A stretch of DNA of 12,759 nt from Euryarchaeota archaeon UBA128 (GTDB taxonomy: Archaea > Thermoplasmatota > Poseidoniia > Poseidoniales > Poseidoniaceae): positions 1 through 12,759 of the forward strand of contig DALZ01000079.1 in the NCBI GenBank assembly GCA_002496955.1, read 5' to 3'. Both the position numbers and the translations under genes were made by a program. The first letter of the stretch is position 1. Every line of letters begins with the position of its first letter. Below, piece by piece: positions 1-6,658 of the stretch. The notes below the pieces were generated by a model. That model was not told the origin of the DNA and made no database searches. It worked only from the letters and a program-made list of their open reading frames with translations.

Positions 1-2121
1 CCATTACAATATTCCAATGGAAGTGATGGGGTGATTTGGGCCTCTGTAATGCCTGATTCAGTGAGGTGGTATGATGGGACTAGTTTGGAGCAGATAGTAC
101 CCCCTAGTGAATTAAGCACTAATACTCTTGATGCATGGATACAGACTACAGATTCATTTGCCTTGGTTAGGGCAACTCTATTCGAACCAATTACTCAGTG
201 GAATGTCCCACCAGGGACGCGATTTCATACCCCAAATTATGGACAGCACGAACTTCCTGATATCATATCTGATGGGAGGTGTTGTATCGGGAGTATACCA
301 CGAACTGAATTAGAGGTATTCTGGAATACTAGATTACACGCTCACCTGAACTCGGAAATAGATATTAATTTGTTAATTAGTTCTTTTTCAGATGGTGCTT
401 ATGTTATGAGGAAAAATCCGATTAAGCCTGACATTCCATCATTACCGATTGGTAGTATTTATCAGTGGCTCAGGTTCAAGCATAAACGACTCTCAGAGAG
501 TAAAATTACTGCGAAGTTTGAACAGATCAAGTCATTAATTAATACCGAATCGACAAAGTCACTGAGTATTTCGATGCAAAAACAACTGGCTCGCGATTTT
601 GGTTATTGTGACTGGGTAACAGATACCCCGCGCAATATTGAGGTATCTAACGTTTCAACAGTAGGGTTGAAATCAATTATAACTCATTTGAAAAGTGAAC
701 AGGATGCACAATACATTGTTGAGTGGGATTGGGACATTGACCTCGAGACAGAATTTCTAGAGAACATGATTAGGGATTCTAACTGTCGTTTATTGGTAAC
801 TAAATCAGGAACATATAGAAAATTGACCTCTGCTTTGGGCACCCTCATCTCTCTACCTGAATTATCCATGACTAGGTTAATCCTACCCAATCAACAAGCG
901 ATTGACATTCAATTGACTAGTGAATCGGTTGGTAGACAGATCGTTGCCCATAGTATAATCCCCAAAAACGGTGTTGAATTGCTAAAATCTTACCATAACG
1001 GTTCTTGGGATTTGTCAGAGATGTCGGGGAATTCTGAAGATTTTAACTATCGAGATAAAATTTGGCAAGCGCTGGGTAAGTATCCTAAAGGAGACGAAAT
1101 GTGGTCAAATGAAGTTGAAGCAAACAATCCGATTGCTGCTTGGATTGCGTCCCCACCCGAGGAAAGGACGAATAGGTGGGTGCGAATCTCCCATCGACTA
1201 GAGGATGACTGGGCAGATTTACTGGATAGTCAAACAATACCACCAAGCCTAATAGTTTCAGGCATTGACAAGGCCAGTGAAAATTGGCAATTGCAGGCCA
1301 TAAGGCATCTATCACAACATTTCATGACCGATAATCAGACGATTATTGATGTCAGAAGAAGTGCCGAAAACCGCGAGCAGTACAATGCAATTTCGACTGC
1401 AGTATTACTTATTTGTGATAAATTGCCAAAAGAGTTCTCAAAATACATTCAGGATGCCGTGGATGAGTGGTTGGATTTCCCATTATTTGCTGCTGAGGTA
1501 TTAGCGGCATTATTCAGTCAATCCAAACATAATGAAACCGACCAGTTCGGGGTTTTCGACAAGGTAATTTTAGCGTCAGCGATACATCCAAAAGATTCGG
1601 TGTTACACAATTGGGGGCGCTATGTAAGACAGCTACAAAACTCCGAACCGATTTCAAATGAATTGATGAGAAGTTTTGCCAACTACCTGCCTTATCGATG
1701 GTGGTTTAGCAACTCATTGAGTTGGCTCAAAAGTCAGTTATCAAGTTCAGTTGGACGAAGATGGTTAGAATCACAGGTTATACCTTGGCCGGGACTAATA
1801 TTTAGACAGGATGGCGAGTCCTGTGGCCCTCCAGGTTTCCCGCTTAAGTTTGTCAGAGAATTGCCAAAGGTTGACGACTTACTATTCATCCCTATTATGC
1901 AAGACTGCCCGGCTAAAGATTTCCTGATGGATGTTTATGATTTGGCTGCCAAAGTCGAAGACAGTAACTATCGAATCACGCCAAGAAGTCATCCGAAATT
2001 GCAATATTTATTATTGCCTGTAGAGGAATGGCCAGACTTTACTCATGCTGTGATACAAGAAGGTGAAGTAACAATCGGGTCACTAATTTACGGTATTTCA
2101 TACCACAAAAATATGATTTAA
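1..2121 (+). CDS. Large protein of unknown function (5' end possibly outside the window)
   Basis: I do not recognise this protein. The frame is open from the first base, so the gene may begin upstream; the first usable start inside the window is GTG at 31, with only a weak purine-rich stretch before it and no ATG nearby. At least 706 residues are read. It looks soluble: I see no signal peptide, membrane segment, nucleotide-binding loop or metal motif. It is rich in tryptophan and in acidic residues, with aromatic patches such as YRWWFSN near residue 570 and WPGLIF near 600 (counted from the GTG). Middle and C-terminal parts look alpha-helical, the N-terminal part more beta-like. It ends in a short tail (YHKNMI) followed by a GC-richer spacer, and no neighbour shares an operon with it on the visible side. 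Base use resembles the rest of the window. That it is a real gene is well supported by its length; any function would be a guess. Confidence 0.8.
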   Translation, partial: PLQYSNGSDGVIWASVMPDSVRWYDGTSLEQIVPPSELSTNTLDAWIQTTDSFALVRATLFEPITQWNVPPGTRFHTPNYGQHELPDIISDGRCCIGSIPRTELEVFWNTRLHAHLNSEIDINLLISSFSDGAYVMRKNPIKPDIPSLPIGSIYQWLRFKHKRLSESKITAKFEQIKSLINTESTKSLSISMQKQLARDFGYCDWVTDTPRNIEVSNVSTVGLKSIITHLKSEQDAQYIVEWDWDIDLETEFLENMIRDSNCRLLVTKSGTYRKLTSALGTLISLPELSMTRLILPNQQAIDIQLTSESVGRQIVAHSIIPKNGVELLKSYHNGSWDLSEMSGNSEDFNYRDKIWQALGKYPKGDEMWSNEVEANNPIAAWIASPPEERTNRWVRISHRLEDDWADLLDSQTIPPSLIVSGIDKASENWQLQAIRHLSQHFMTDNQTIIDVRRSAENREQYNAISTAVLLICDKLPKEFSKYIQDAVDEWLDFPLFAAEVLAALFSQSKHNETDQFGVFDKVILASAIHPKDSVLHNWGRYVRQLQNSEPISNELMRSFANYLPYRWWFSNSLSWLKSQLSSSVGRRWLESQVIPWPGLIFRQDGESCGPPGFPLKFVRELPKVDDLLFIPIMQDCPAKDFLMDVYDLAAKVEDSNYRITPRSHPKLQYLLLPVEEWPDFTHAVIQEGEVTIGSLIYGISYHKNMI

Positions 2122-2245
2122 TCCGATGGTTTGATTATGGTAAACCCACAGAGCCTCTTGCCGCACTAGCAACATCGGGCAGAGCTACTGTGAAATTGCA
2201 ATGAAGTTCGATACCAATGTGCGGTCCGCTATCGAAGACCAAAAT

Positions 2246-2426
2246 GACCCTGCGGGGGATGATTTTTGGGGCAAAAGCGGTAAACCATTTGGTAGGTTAT
2301 GGGTCCTTGTGTGACGCAAGAATGAACTCAAGACAACCACCCTATCATACAGCACGCCCCGGCACCGAGGGTCAGGCCTTGGAGCACTGCGATGAAATAG
2401 GCCGTTAGGAGCTGGGGCACAGTCCC
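2246..2426 (+). ncRNA. Candidate structured RNA in the 2122-2508 spacer (unclassified)
   Basis: The 387-base spacer 2122-2508 holds no recognisable protein gene, yet its middle is more GC-rich than its surroundings and can fold. Pairings seen by eye: CTTGTG (2306-2311) with CGCAAG (2315-2320) across a three-base loop; GCCCCGGC (2356-2363) with GCTGGGGC (2411-2418), eight pairs with one G-U; nested inside it GGCCT (2375-2379) with AGGCC (2399-2403); GACCC (2246-2250) with GGGTC (2301-2305). An AT-rich stretch follows from about 2427. I could not match it to RNase P RNA (no GAGGAAAGTCC-type core), SRP RNA (GTCAGGCC and GGAGCA occur close together at 2371-2385 but without the GGAA loop between them), 5S rRNA or tRNA. 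The strand is a guess, since the pairings work either way. A 37-codon ATG frame at 2201-2314 overlaps it and is an alternative reading. Low certainty. Confidence 0.25.
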
Positions 2427-2458
2427 TTTTCTCAATATATTGCGAAATTGGAGTTTTT

Positions 2459-2467
2459 GATTTTATT
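2459..2467 (+). promoter_or_regulatory. Possible TATA box for the CoA gene pair
   Basis: GATTTTATT lies in an AT-rich stretch (2427-2470) about 45 bases before the ATG at 2509. With the usual archaeal spacing, transcription would start near 2490 and leave a leader of about 20 bases without a clear Shine-Dalgarno sequence. An alternative box is CAATATATT at about 2433-2441. Weak evidence; composition and position only. Confidence 0.25.
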
Positions 2468-2508
2468 CATGCGATTAACTCAAAGGCCAATTTCTTTACA
2501 GCCACGCT

Positions 2509-3531
2509 ATGGCAACAGGTGGTGACTACGCATGTTGCCTGGTCGGGGGCACCTTTGATCGTCTTCACACTGGCCATAAATTACTGCTAAGTATGGCACT
2601 AACTAGGGCGGAAAAAGTCGAAATCCATGTCATCAGCGATGAAATGGCCGCGCACAAGTCCCCGTTAATTCAGGATTATGAAACGAGAGTCAATGCGATT
2701 TTGGATTGGTTGGAGGAAAAGTCTCACCGAAATGCCAACTTATTCAAGTTGAATGATTCTTTTGGACCAGCTCCTAACCACAAATCGGCTGATTCAATCG
2801 TGGCGACTCCTGAAACACTAGGTAATTGTCACGAAATTAACCGGCTGCGTGAAGCATCAGGATTGGCTAGGTTGTCTATCCTTGAAGTACCACACATGCT
2901 CGACTATTCAGGACGGATAATTAGTAGTTCAAGGATACGCAGTGGGAAAATTGATCCCGACGGAAATCCATGGTTAGAGAATTCTCGTCGAATATCCAAC
3001 ATGAGAATGGCGTCAAGTCTAGACAGTGAATTGAAAACACCGATGGGGACCTTGTTCAGTGGTCCAGAAGAATATCCAGAAGTAGCCATGGCCGAGGCAA
3101 TTGAATCTATTGATAGAGAAAATAGTTCGATAATTGCCGTTGGTGATGTCACAGTGGCAACCCTGCTAGAAATGGGGATAATTCCCGATATCGCGATAAT
3201 TGACGGAATGACGAAACGAGTGGCGCTAAATGAATCAGCCAAGGTTAACATTGTCGCTTTCACTAATACTTTGCGGGCAGTCAATCCTGCAGGACATCTA
3301 ACTCCTTCATTAATTCAGGCGATTGAAGTAGCATTGTCGAATGAAAACCCCACTGTCATCGATGTGGATGGAGAAGAGGATTTAGCACCAATAATCATTC
3401 ATTGCCTGGCTCCCATTGGTTCATCGGTTATTTATGGACAGCCAAAAGTTGGGGTAGTAGTGCAGATTTCGAGCATCGAGGTAAAGACTCGATGTAGAGA
3501 CATCTTAGCACTGTTTGAGGTGGTTGATTGA
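2509..3531 (+). CDS. coaD: Bifunctional phosphopantetheine adenylyltransferase / GTP-dependent dephospho-CoA kinase
   Basis: A 340-residue fusion predicted to carry out the last two steps of coenzyme A synthesis in the cytoplasm. Residues about 8-150 are an archaeal/eukaryotic-type phosphopantetheine adenylyltransferase: the nucleotidyltransferase motif GGTFDRLHTGH is at 13-23 with both histidines (20, 23), a PPAT-like segment VATPETLGNCHEIN at 98-111, and ISSSRIR at 138-144. Residues about 176-340 match the DUF359 family, characterised in Thermococcus as GTP-dependent dephospho-CoA kinase: GDVT at 212-215, PDIAIID at 226-232, KR at 236-237, NPAG at 259-262, DGEEDL at 287-292 and YGQP at 309-312. 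Both halves keep their hallmark residues, so both activities are likely. Fusing these two steps parallels animal CoA synthase, but the kinase half is unrelated to bacterial CoaE. The ATG at 2509 fits the start of the first domain. The stop overlaps the start of the next gene, which implies co-translation with the glycosyltransferase. Confidence 0.93.
   Translation: MATGGDYACCLVGGTFDRLHTGHKLLLSMALTRAEKVEIHVISDEMAAHKSPLIQDYETRVNAILDWLEEKSHRNANLFKLNDSFGPAPNHKSADSIVATPETLGNCHEINRLREASGLARLSILEVPHMLDYSGRIISSSRIRSGKIDPDGNPWLENSRRISNMRMASSLDSELKTPMGTLFSGPEEYPEVAMAEAIESIDRENSSIIAVGDVTVATLLEMGIIPDIAIIDGMTKRVALNESAKVNIVAFTNTLRAVNPAGHLTPSLIQAIEVALSNENPTVIDVDGEEDLAPIIIHCLAPIGSSVIYGQPKVGVVVQISSIEVKTRCRDILALFEVVD
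3517..3523 (+). promoter_or_regulatory. Ribosome binding site fixing the TTG start of the glycosyltransferase
   Basis: GAGGTGG lies four bases before the TTG at 3528, inside the end of the CoA fusion gene. It supports the unusual TTG codon, which shares bases with the upstream stop (TTGA, four-base overlap). No ATG or in-frame GTG occurs before the glycosyltransferase fold begins. Confidence 0.65.
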
Positions 3532-4643
3532 GTGAGAATCCATTGATTTCGATAACAGTCTGTGTCAGAGATGGTATTCATTGGATTGATGGCTGTTTGG
3601 AGTCACTGAGTAATCAGACCTACAGGCCATTAGAGATTGTCGCTGTGGATGATGGTTCTACCGATGGCTCGCGCCAGCAATTGGAGAGATGGCACAACCC
3701 TGATGCTGAAATTCCCATCCATGTGTACACACAAGATGCTTTAGGACTATCTGCAGGGCGAAATCTTGCAGTTCAGAAATCCGGTGGAGAATGGATTGCT
3801 ATTACCGATATCGATGTCAGACCAACACAAAATTGGATTACCAATTTGTATGAAAAATCCCAACCTTTGAATCCAGATGAACGAGTTGTTGCGGTCACTG
3901 GTAGGACCATTTTTGAGAAAGCAGGCGATTTGATTAGCCTGTTACGCTCAGTTGAGATTGCGACAAAGTATCGCTCTAGACCAAGAAGGACAAGCTTAGC
4001 AAACGGCCCTTGTTCTATGTTTCATCGCCAATCACTGGATGAAATAGGAGGCTTTGACCCAGAATGGTATCATGCTGAAGATATGGAGGTAAGTTTGAAA
4101 TTAATCTATAGCGGAGGTACCATAGTATATGCTCCAGAAGCAGTAGTATCTCACACAGCAGAATCAGAACGCAAGCATTTCTTAGCAAAGCGTTCGAGGG
4201 ACGCCAGAGCCCATGTTAGAATAATGCGTAAATATCCGAGACGTCGCAGAAAAGGGCCTGATTTAGATTTCATTGGTAGTTCAACAATGGTGCTGTTTGT
4301 TGCTCCGCTATGGATGTCTATGTTATTGACAAGCCTGCCATTTCTTTACCTATTTTTACAAACTGATAGTCGTGGTTGGGACGAAATTCAAACTTGGTGG
4401 CAAACAAAAATACTACTTGTTACAATAGCGCTATTATTTGTTCAAGAGTTGTTAATATGGCGCGGACCATTAGGTGTTGTCAATAGAACAGCGATTTACA
4501 TGAGCAAAAAAAATCGTATTTTTGTTTATGTTGCGCTAAAAGTTTTGATAGTGCAGTGGAGTTTTGCTTTATGGAGAGGGTTGCTTTTGGGTATTTATGA
4601 TGCTTTGAGGCGAATGAACGGTCACGATTTTACTAAATCATGA
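3528..4643 (+). CDS. Family 2 glycosyltransferase with C-terminal membrane anchor
   Basis: A 371-residue GT-A-fold transferase that would move a sugar from a nucleotide-sugar donor to a lipid, protein or glycan acceptor at the inner face of the membrane. Residues about 6-240 form the catalytic domain: ISITVCVRDG at the first strand, the donor-binding DDGST at 41-45, the metal-binding DID at 94-96 in AITDIDV, and an acidic AED at 173-175 before MEVSLKL, the usual place of the catalytic base in GT2 enzymes. A very basic stretch (RKYPRRRRKG, about 234-243) precedes hydrophobic segments at about 252-278, 294-310 and 331-357, consistent with a membrane-bound C-terminus with positive residues on the cytoplasmic side. 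The TTG start overlaps the CoA fusion gene by four bases, so the two are translated together; no functional link is obvious. Its 3' end overlaps the opposite gene by six bases. Donor and acceptor cannot be read from sequence. Confidence 0.9.
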   Translation: MSENPLISITVCVRDGIHWIDGCLESLSNQTYRPLEIVAVDDGSTDGSRQQLERWHNPDAEIPIHVYTQDALGLSAGRNLAVQKSGGEWIAITDIDVRPTQNWITNLYEKSQPLNPDERVVAVTGRTIFEKAGDLISLLRSVEIATKYRSRPRRTSLANGPCSMFHRQSLDEIGGFDPEWYHAEDMEVSLKLIYSGGTIVYAPEAVVSHTAESERKHFLAKRSRDARAHVRIMRKYPRRRRKGPDLDFIGSSTMVLFVAPLWMSMLLTSLPFLYLFLQTDSRGWDEIQTWWQTKILLVTIALLFVQELLIWRGPLGVVNRTAIYMSKKNRIFVYVALKVLIVQWSFALWRGLLLGIYDALRRMNGHDFTKS

Positions 4644-5201
4644 GTTGGTTTCTTCCGCTTCCGGAGAATTCGCTGAGTAGTTTAGAGCAAATCCAAAAGC
4701 CATCAATCCAATTGTCACTGAGTATACTCCAGGATCTATCCAACCTGTGGCGCTGAATCCAAAGTATAGATAGTTAAACACACTCAATAGCAGGCACCAT
4801 GCTCCTAGAGTCTTATACCAACCACCTACATCAGGGTCGGCTAAAGACAGCCAAGTTTGGTTGACAAATATTGATTTTAACCATGCGGAAATACCCCCGT
4901 CTTGGCTGTTGATAGTCTTGAAGCCGAGGCCAGTTAGCAAGCCACAAATTAGGATGAATACTAGGTCGGACACAACGAATGCGGGTGCTGTTGAGATATC
5001 TTCAAATGCCTTGTTGGTAATTTCAAATGTCAATACTCCAGCCCAAGATACTCTGTAATTGGGGTGTATTTCTCCGAGCAGATTTAGAATTGCTAGGAAT
5101 ATGCCCAGAGCACCCAGGCCGACAAACCAGTTAGACATGGTCTTAGATGGGTTGAGCAACATATTGACAAACCCATCATTGTCATTGTTGACTTCGCTCA
5201 T
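4638..5201 (-). CDS. Four-helix membrane protein of unknown function
   Basis: A 187-residue protein with four likely membrane helices at about 24-44, 73-95, 130-149 and 156-176. The N-terminus (MSEVNNDNDG) and C-terminal tail (SPEAEETNS) are hydrophilic and acidic. The segments between helices 1-2 and 2-3 hold several conserved-looking aromatic and glycine residues (WAGVLTFE, DPDVGGWYKTLGAW). I see no catalytic motif, transport signature or cofactor site, so no function is offered. The start ATG at 5201 has GGTGGGC six to twelve bases upstream and a TATA-like box about 25 bases upstream, so the message may have almost no leader. The stop codon lies inside the last codons of the convergent glycosyltransferase gene (six-base overlap). 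It could be transcribed from its own promoter or as the distal gene after cdc6, whose end is 60 bases upstream. Confidence 0.8.
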   Translation of the reverse strand: MSEVNNDNDGFVNMLLNPSKTMSNWFVGLGALGIFLAILNLLGEIHPNYRVSWAGVLTFEITNKAFEDISTAPAFVVSDLVFILICGLLTGLGFKTINSQDGGISAWLKSIFVNQTWLSLADPDVGGWYKTLGAWCLLLSVFNYLYFGFSATGWIDPGVYSVTIGLMAFGFALNYSANSPEAEETNS

Positions 5202-5222
5202 ATTGCGCCCACCTACCTTGTT

Positions 5223-5230
5223 GTTATAAG
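5223..5230 (-). promoter_or_regulatory. TATA-like box of the membrane protein gene
   Basis: On the minus strand this reads CTTATAAC, centred about 25 bases before the ATG at 5201. Known archaeal spacing would place transcription start at or next to the ATG, giving a nearly leaderless message. It also separates this gene from cdc6 as an independent transcription unit. The same TTATAAC core is found before the gene starting at 7444. Confidence 0.5.
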
Positions 5231-5261
5231 TACACCGAACTAAAATTTACAAGGATGTCGC

Positions 5262-6503
5262 TCAAAGTCGAGTTTGGTATTTGTAAATACCATTGAAAAT
5301 ACCTTCCAACTCTGGTTCTGAGTTTGTCATAATTTCTACAGCATCGATATTCTGCGGTATGCATGAGTTGATCTCTTTTGACCGTCCATAACGCCCTTTA
5401 CTGATAGTTCGTGCAGTAATTAATCCTAGCATATCTAGGCTGGATATTAATCCTGAAACCCTGCGCTGAGTAAGGGCATTTGTTCCAAGATGCCGGCAGG
5501 CTTGTGAGTAAATCGAATAAACTTCACCGGTTTGAATATTCTTCAGTCCATTTTTTTCATTTATCAAAATCGCTGCCAGAACAATTTTTTGTTGGTTGGG
5601 AAGTTTGGCGATAACCGGGGTCATTTGATCCGCTTCTATTTGGTGTTGGGCAATCTTGACATGATTTTGTTCAACTTTTTCTGAGCCATCCAGTTCCGCC
5701 TTTTCTGCTGAAACTCTTAACAAGTCAAGTGCGCATCTTGCATCACCATGTTCTTGCGCAGCGAGTGCGGCACACATTTCGACTACACCTTCGCCAATAA
5801 CCCCGTCGTGGAGTGAAATTTTCGCTCGCTCTCGAAGAATATCTTGCAGTTGTTGAGCGTCATAAGGATTGAAAACAACATCTAATTGTCCAAGCCTTGA
5901 CCTAACTCTTGGGTCGAGAAAGTCAGTGAATTTTAGGTCATTTGATATGCCAATTACGCATGATCGGGCTTTTTTCAATGATGAGTTTAGATTAGTTAGG
6001 TTGTACAATAAATCATCTCCCGCTTTTCTGACTAGGTGATCAATTTCATCGAGGACGATAATGAACACGCCTTGTCGTGAGTCCATGCGTTTGACTAGTT
6101 CGCTGAAAACTCTATCAGTTGGCCATCCAGTAAATGGTATCTCATCGATTTCGTGGGCTTCAAGTAACGAATTTCCGATATGGCTGAGGACCCGATATTG
6201 TGTATCTATCTGTCGGCAATTGACAATTACAGTTTGCACAGGCCGATTCAGTTGTTGGCCTTTTTCTTCTAACTGGCTGCAGACGTAGTTGGTAACCGCA
6301 GTCTTGCCGGCCCCAGTTACTCCATACAATGTCATGTTTGACGGTATGTGGCCTTTCAGAGCTTCAACCAAATTGAAGGATAGGGTGTCAATCTCGTTTT
6401 TGCGGTGGGGGAGTTTATTTGGGTTGTAGTTATGTCTGAGGAATTCTTTGTTTTGGAAGAGAGTTTTGCGTGTGAGGTAACCATCGAATATGTTTTCAGT
6501 CAT
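5262..6503 (-). CDS. cdc6: Orc1/Cdc6-family replication initiator
   Basis: A 413-residue AAA+ ATPase of the archaeal Orc1/Cdc6 family, which binds origin DNA and helps load the MCM helicase. Seen in order: an N-terminal segment with basic residues (KLPHRKNEID, about 30-39), Walker A GVTGAGKT at 61-68, Walker B FIIVLDEID at 147-155, sensor 1 GISND at 185-189, the DPRVRSRL arginine-finger region at 197-204, sensor 2 GDARCALDLLR at 253-263, and a winged-helix DNA-binding domain from about 300 to the end (AILINEKNG, ACRHLG, RRVSGLISSLDMLGLI). Length is normal for the family. I chose the ATG at 6503 because GGAGG sits seven bases before it; a frame extension with ATG at 6530 adds nine residues (MRCVVGGKT) that do not look like part of the family. 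The spacer upstream has origin-like features. The N-terminal Walker A reads GVTGAGKT where GPPGTGKT is more usual, a normal variation in this family. Confidence 0.95.
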   Translation of the reverse strand: MTENIFDGYLTRKTLFQNKEFLRHNYNPNKLPHRKNEIDTLSFNLVEALKGHIPSNMTLYGVTGAGKTAVTNYVCSQLEEKGQQLNRPVQTVIVNCRQIDTQYRVLSHIGNSLLEAHEIDEIPFTGWPTDRVFSELVKRMDSRQGVFIIVLDEIDHLVRKAGDDLLYNLTNLNSSLKKARSCVIGISNDLKFTDFLDPRVRSRLGQLDVVFNPYDAQQLQDILRERAKISLHDGVIGEGVVEMCAALAAQEHGDARCALDLLRVSAEKAELDGSEKVEQNHVKIAQHQIEADQMTPVIAKLPNQQKIVLAAILINEKNGLKNIQTGEVYSIYSQACRHLGTNALTQRRVSGLISSLDMLGLITARTISKGRYGRSKEINSCIPQNIDAVEIMTNSEPELEGIFNGIYKYQTRL

Positions 6504-6510
6504 CGTTTTA

Positions 6511-6515
6511 CCTCC
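6511..6515 (-). promoter_or_regulatory. cdc6: Shine-Dalgarno site deciding the cdc6 start
   Basis: GGAGG on the minus strand, seven bases before the ATG at 6503. It is the clearest Shine-Dalgarno sequence in the window and argues for this start over the upstream in-frame ATG at 6530. A leadered message is therefore expected for cdc6, unlike the genes starting at 5201, 7444 and 9837. Confidence 0.75.
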
Positions 6516-6658
6516 TACTACGCATCGCAACCCCTCGCAACTGGAAAAGCGCGATGAACCTCCCAGTCCGAGTCCCCCTCATAAGCATACCTTTGGAAAA
6601 ATATTTCACAAACATATTTTGTGACCTAATCGTCAAAAATTGCAAAAAATCGATTATG
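6516..6658. other. Candidate replication origin region upstream of cdc6
   Basis: Archaeal origins often lie directly beside orc1/cdc6. This spacer has a GC-rich half next to the gene and an AT-rich half (about 6590-6658). In the AT-rich half are two dyads: TCACAAA/TTTGTGA and TAATCG (6627-6632) with CGATTA (6651-6656), the latter enclosing A-runs that could ease unwinding. In the GC-rich half, the minus strand of 6531-6550 carries TTCCAGT followed by GAGGGG, which recalls a shortened origin recognition box (TCCA dyad plus G-string), and TCGCAAC is repeated directly at 6525-6531 and 6535-6541. The G-string spacing is about four bases shorter than in known boxes, so the match is weak. A possible cdc6 TATA element, AAATATTTTT on the minus strand, lies at 6597-6606. 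Promoter function alone could explain much of this. Confidence 0.35.
6606..6624. repeat. Perfect inverted repeat TCACAAA-N5-TTTGTGA
   Basis: Seven-base perfect arms with a five-base AT-rich centre (CATAT), about 100 bases before the cdc6 start and 35 bases after the end of the hydrolase gene. The size and symmetry suit a dimeric DNA-binding protein; it overlaps the likely cdc6 promoter, so an operator is as plausible as an origin element. The arms could also form a short hairpin in the hydrolase message, but no T-run follows on the minus strand. Confidence 0.5.

Noticed and set aside
2160..2225. tRNA-like arrangement: GCCGCAC (2160-2166) can pair with GTGCGGT (2219-2225), followed by TA, with GAGC and a TTCGATA loop inside
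   Set aside because: The enclosed 52 bases give no D, anticodon or T stem of proper length, and the total is about ten bases too short. At most a degraded relic or a chance helix.
2371..2390. GTCAGGCC...GGAGCA resembling the SRP RNA helix 8 loop
   Set aside because: The GGAA tetraloop and its closing pairs are missing between the two halves, and no Alu-domain sequence is seen at the expected distance.
2904..3284. 126-codon minus-strand frame opposite the CoA fusion gene
   Set aside because: It mirrors the well-supported DUF359 domain and has no upstream ribosome site or promoter; an antisense shadow.
6504..6530. Extended cdc6 start at ATG 6530 (adds MRCVVGGKT)
   Set aside because: The GGAGG site seven bases before ATG 6503 decides for the shorter form; the extra residues overlap the ribosome site and do not look like the family.
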